In this document: positions 14,227 through 17,085 of the stretch, piece after piece
Layout: each line of letters opens with the position of its first letter
Numbering within the stretch: the stretch's first letter is position 1
Origin: JBBRUG01 sp038247995
GTDB lineage: Bacteria > Chloroflexota > Chloroflexia > Chloroflexales > Chloroflexaceae
Assembly (NCBI GenBank): GCA_038247995.1
Contig: JBBRUG010000103.1
Span: forward strand, 1 to 17,085
DNA length: 17,085 bases
Direction of reading: 5' to 3'
Translations under genes and position numbers: made by a program
The notes under the pieces: model-generated
The model's input: the letters and a program-made list of their open reading frames with translations, nothing else
Told to the model about the DNA's origin: nothing
Databases searched by the model: none

Positions 14227-15996
14227 CTACAATCGATTCTGGCCGGCGTAGTTGATCAGCGGCAGGAAGGTGTTGTGTCGCTTGGGGTCAGGCGCATTGC
14301 CTGGGGTTGACGTCGGGGTGACGGTTGACGTCGGGGTGACGGTTGACGTCGGGGTGGCGGTTGACGTCGGGGTGGCGGTTGACGTCGGGGTGACGGTTGA
14401 CGTCGGGGTGGGCTGTTCTGCGGCAGCAAAGGCGACCGTCGCGTACTCGACCACCTCGCGCCCGTCGAAGGTCTGCACCAGCAGGCTCGCCTGGGCCGGC
14501 GCCAGTTCATCCAGGATGAAGCTGATGCTGCGCGTTCCCGGCGGCTCGATAGCACCAGTTCGTACAAGCAGCGCGCCACGCGCCTGATTGCCCGCTACGC
14601 TATCGGTCAGCGCTGCCGGTTCGGCGCTCAGCACGGCGCCCGGCGCAAAGCCGCCCAGTCCGACCGGTTGCACCGCAGTTATGGGCAGATCAGGCGGCAG
14701 GGTTATAAGCATGTAACCATCAGCAGGCAGGGTTATAGCGGTCGTGAGGTACAACGTATAGTGCCTGCCGTCGCCAACCAGCCGTAGGCTACTCAGCGGG
14801 CTGCCGGGGGTTAGTTCGGCCAGGCTAATCCGCTGCGAGTCTTCAAGAATTGACATGTTATACCACATGCGATAGGTAAGGTCTTCTTTGAGCACAAATG
14901 GCGACCAGACGTAGTCGGGCGTGAGCGTGCCAGGATCGTCGGCGCCTGTCCAGACGGCATTGTTCGGCTCCGGGCGCACCCAGTTCACGCCATCGTCTGA
15001 GACGACATGGCCGATCCGATGAACGCCGGCGCTATCCTGGGCGCTATACCACATCCGATAGCGCAGGCCATCTTTGATCACAGCGGCCACGGCGGCATTC
15101 TGCGCATCGAAGCTGCCCGCAGGCCCCTGTCCAAGCACCGATTCACCGGCACCGGCGCCGGCCACGCGGATCCAGTTTAGCCCGTCGGGCGACACCGCGT
15201 AGCCGAGGTTGAAGCTGGCATTGAGTGCCGACTTGACCTCGCCCTGGTACCACATGCGATAACAGGCGCCGCTGGTGCGCCCTTGTTCGCAGGTGGCGCC
15301 GGGGCTGGCCTGGTCGAGGATGACCCGCGCCACGGCGACACGACTTTGATCGAACGTCCCTGGTAGATTAGTCGGGCGCAAGACCGCGCCGCCGGTCAGC
15401 GGACCATCGATTCGGGTCCAGTTGACGCCATCGCTTGAACTCGCCGTGCCGATGCTGAAGGTCGCCCCGTTGCTGCCGGTATACCACATCTGGTAGCCGC
15501 CGGCAGTACGCATAACGCTGGGGAAGGAGACATCAACGCTATCGAAACGGCTGGGTTCGCCCGCTCCAAGCACGCTGCCTGCCGCCGCCGATCCGGCAAC
15601 CCGACTCCAGGCAATGCCATCGGGGGAAAGCGCCAGACCAATCCGGCGAATACTCGCGGCATCGATGCCGCTATACCACATACGATAACAGGCGCCGCTA
15701 GTGCGTCCCGCCTCGCAAGGCGCATCCGGACGGGCCTGATCGCGGATCAGAGTCTGGCCGTAGACCTGCACCGTGTCGAAGCTCGTCCCAGCGCCGCCGC
15801 AGTCGTCTCCAACACGCGCGAAGACGGCACCCTGCACCGCTGCGGCACAGTTGCCGGCGACGTGAACCCAGGGCTGGCGATTCGCAATTGTCGCCTCGAC
15901 CGGGGCTGCCGGGAACAGTCTGAGCAGCCCGATCAGAATCAGGAGGAGTACGCTAATTCCGGCGGTGGCCAGTTGCTTGCCTGATAGTTGTGCCAT
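14227..15996 (-). CDS. Secreted five-bladed propeller protein with FLPLI tail
   Basis: 589 residues. Signal peptide about 1-35 (ISVLLLILIGLLRLFPAAPVEA). A propeller of five YxMWY blades spans about 40-400, then comes a domain of about 120 residues (411-525), a TPTSTV-type linker (529-566) and the tail FLPLINYAGQNRL (577-589). It is closely related to the first 520 residues of the 1693-residue protein. All six cysteines seen fall in pairs (50/66, 94/103, 236/245), which suggests disulfides outside the cell. SxDGxxW motifs recall Asp-box or GH43-like propellers, but no active site is recognised. It is probably a surface binding protein. ATG with AGGA 7 nt upstream. Confidence 0.87.
   Translation of the reverse strand: MAQLSGKQLATAGISVLLLILIGLLRLFPAAPVEATIANRQPWVHVAGNCAAAVQGAVFARVGDDCGGAGTSFDTVQVYGQTLIRDQARPDAPCEAGRTSGACYRMWYSGIDAASIRRIGLALSPDGIAWSRVAGSAAAGSVLGAGEPSRFDSVDVSFPSVMRTAGGYQMWYTGSNGATFSIGTASSSDGVNWTRIDGPLTGGAVLRPTNLPGTFDQSRVAVARVILDQASPGATCEQGRTSGACYRMWYQGEVKSALNASFNLGYAVSPDGLNWIRVAGAGAGESVLGQGPAGSFDAQNAAVAAVIKDGLRYRMWYSAQDSAGVHRIGHVVSDDGVNWVRPEPNNAVWTGADDPGTLTPDYVWSPFVLKEDLTYRMWYNMSILEDSQRISLAELTPGSPLSSLRLVGDGRHYTLYLTTAITLPADGYMLITLPPDLPITAVQPVGLGGFAPGAVLSAEPAALTDSVAGNQARGALLVRTGAIEPPGTRSISFILDELAPAQASLLVQTFDGREVVEYATVAFAAAEQPTPTSTVTPTSTATPTSTATPTSTVTPTSTVTPTSTPGNAPDPKRHNTFLPLINYAGQNRL
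14309..14411 (-). repeat. 18-bp tandem repeat in a Thr/Pro linker
   Basis: Five full copies of GACGTCGGGGTGACGGTT, or the version with GGCGG, start at 14309, 14327, 14345, 14363 and 14381, with a partial copy from 14399. The variants run A-A-B-B-A. They encode TPTST(V/A) in the 589-residue protein. Confidence 0.92.
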
Positions 15997-16063
15997 GGTT
16001 TAATCCTGAGCCAGGGTAAGTCGCTGGATGAAGGCTAGCGTCACGTTCGGCTAGTACTGCTTG

Positions 16064-16081
16064 CCGGCAATCCTTTGCCGG
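16064..16081. terminator. Perfect hairpin between the partial propeller-like gene and the 589-residue gene
   Basis: CCGGCAA-TCCT-TTGCCGG, a 7-bp perfect stem, lies 27 nt past the stop codon of the partial gene. The position suits a transcript end, but no U-tract follows on the minus strand, so the terminator label is tentative. Nothing else was recognised in 15997-16107. Confidence 0.4.
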
Positions 16082-16107
16082 TGTGCCGACTGATACCAGT
16101 GGCGCAG

Positions 16108-17085
16108 CTACACGCTGCGGCGGATCAGCGGCATGAAGATGCGCTGTCGCACGGGATCGAGTGCGCTCTCTGGCGTGGGCGAGTTGACGGGGGTGACGCT
16201 CACTGTTGCCACCGCAGTGGGAGCCGTGGTGCCGGCCGGGACGCTGGATGATGGGCCTGGTGTGGGCGGGTTGACGCCCATCGGCGCCAGGGCGATGATC
16301 GCGCCGTCGCTGCTGCGCCAATACAACACGCCGTGATCAAAGATCGGACCGCGTACGGGCGGGTGCCAGAACTGGTCGTAGACGTTCGCATCGTGGGCAT
16401 AGATGTAGAAGCCGGGATCGAGTTGATACCCGTCGCCGGGCGGGCTATGGCCAACCGGGCAGAAGCGCTCATTCGTGTTGCGCTCCGCACACTGATTCGC
16501 GGCCAGAGTATTGCTCACCGACAGGTATTCCTCGCTCGGAATAGGATCGTTATAGCTCGCGCCGCCGATACTGCGATCGAGGATGCGGATCGCGCCCAGC
16601 GACATCCAGTGGCTGTGGAACAACACATCGCCGACCATCGTGAGCGCGCCCTGTTCGTCGGTTGGGAAGCGGATGGTGCCCTCGTTCTTGTAGTCCTGGA
16701 TAAAGCGGATGGCTCCCGTTGTAAGATCCATCTCGCCGAAGGTTGTATCTTCGCGCCCATCGCATGCTGTGTTGCTGATCACGCATGCCGTACGATTGCG
16801 CCAGAGCAGGTAGGCTACCTCGCCGCCGTCGGGGAGGCGTCGGATGACGGCCTGCGGCGGCGAGGAGTAGTAGTAGGCGCCGTTGCCCATTGCACCGCCC
16901 AGCACCGGGGCGATGAAGCGCCGCGCACCGGTGGCCAGTTCGAGCACAAAGAACGACTCGGTGGCCGGGCGATTGGCGATGTACCGGCGCGTCTCCTCCT
17001 GATCAGCCGGTGCGCCGCCGCCTGGCGTCCAGGTCAGCTCCCAGTCGAAATAGGATCGTACGATCACCACGCCGGCCTGCTCGGC
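16108..17085 (-). CDS. Partial secreted propeller-like protein with FMPLI tail
   Basis: The reading frame is open through the window edge, so the N-terminus is missing. A GTG at 17070 is not taken as the start because the frame continues upstream (AEQAG). 325 residues are visible. Repeated beta-rich units (FFVLELATGARRFIAPV, FGEMDLTTGAIRFI, SLGAIRILDRSIGGA, GVLYWRSSDGAIIALAP) look like PQQ- or BamB-type propeller blades. A Pro/Ser/Thr linker and the tail FMPLIRRSV follow. It is probably exported, by analogy with its neighbours, though no signal peptide can be seen here. Function unknown. Confidence 0.75.
   Translation of the reverse strand, partial: AEQAGVVIVRSYFDWELTWTPGGGAPADQEETRRYIANRPATESFFVLELATGARRFIAPVLGGAMGNGAYYYSSPPQAVIRRLPDGGEVAYLLWRNRTACVISNTACDGREDTTFGEMDLTTGAIRFIQDYKNEGTIRFPTDEQGALTMVGDVLFHSHWMSLGAIRILDRSIGGASYNDPIPSEEYLSVSNTLAANQCAERNTNERFCPVGHSPPGDGYQLDPGFYIYAHDANVYDQFWHPPVRGPIFDHGVLYWRSSDGAIIALAPMGVNPPTPGPSSSVPAGTTAPTAVATVSVTPVNSPTPESALDPVRQRIFMPLIRRSV

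Noticed and set aside
14309..14411. Possible CRISPR-like array
   Set aside because: The 18-bp units are contiguous without spacers and encode an in-frame Thr/Pro linker.
8902..15900. Glycoside hydrolase (GH43/GH32) assignment for the propellers
   Set aside because: Blade motifs resemble these folds, but no catalytic acid pair could be identified, so only a propeller is claimed.
17068..17070. GTG at 17070 as the start of the last gene
   Set aside because: The frame stays open to the edge of the window, no ribosome site is visible, and there is no signal peptide after it.

Overview
The window is GC-rich bacterial DNA. All eleven protein-coding genes lie on the minus strand, so transcription runs from position 17085 towards 1. 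The gene content fits a Chloroflexota bacterium, perhaps of the Chloroflexus/Roseiflexus group. The reasons are secreted LamG and propeller proteins with long Thr/Pro linkers, C-terminal FLPLI-type tails that I recall from that phylum, and high GC. This is a judgement from style, not from a marker gene. Shine-Dalgarno sites are mostly a clear GAGGAG or GGAGG 5-8 nt before the start.

Region 1 (17085-7486) holds five genes for exported proteins. In transcription order they are: a partial propeller-like protein with an FMPLI tail; a 589-residue propeller protein with an FLPLI tail; a 1693-residue protein made of two such propellers, Thr/Pro linkers and two nearly identical LamG domains; a LamG protein ending in a membrane anchor; and, after a short structured spacer, a second LamG protein with an FLPLI tail (7348-6185). 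The last of these leads directly into region 2.

Region 2 (6174-97) is a surface-polysaccharide gene set. An acyl carrier protein, a short-chain dehydrogenase and an AMP-dependent acyl ligase are translationally coupled (8-nt overlap, then a 1-nt gap). After a gap with two hairpins come a polysaccharide-deacetylase-like protein, a hexapeptide-repeat acyltransferase and a WecB-type UDP-sugar 2-epimerase. I infer that the first three make or reduce an acyl group held on the carrier protein. The acyltransferase may then pass it to a sugar, and the epimerase supplies a ManNAc-type nucleotide sugar. The sugar genes follow the secreted-protein genes without a strand change and with only 10 nt between the LamG stop and the carrier-protein start. 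The two blocks may therefore be co-expressed, and the Ser/Thr/Pro linkers could be glycan attachment sites, which is speculation.

No tRNA, rRNA, CRISPR array, transposase or phage gene was seen. The longest gene-free stretch is 243 nt (13984-14226) and holds three consecutive inverted repeats. The most unusual items are the shared F-[LM]-P-L-I tails on otherwise different proteins, a six-cysteine propeller family with the repeated motif PCExGRTSGxCYRMWY, the duplicated LamG module, and the carrier-protein acyl module next to polysaccharide enzymes.
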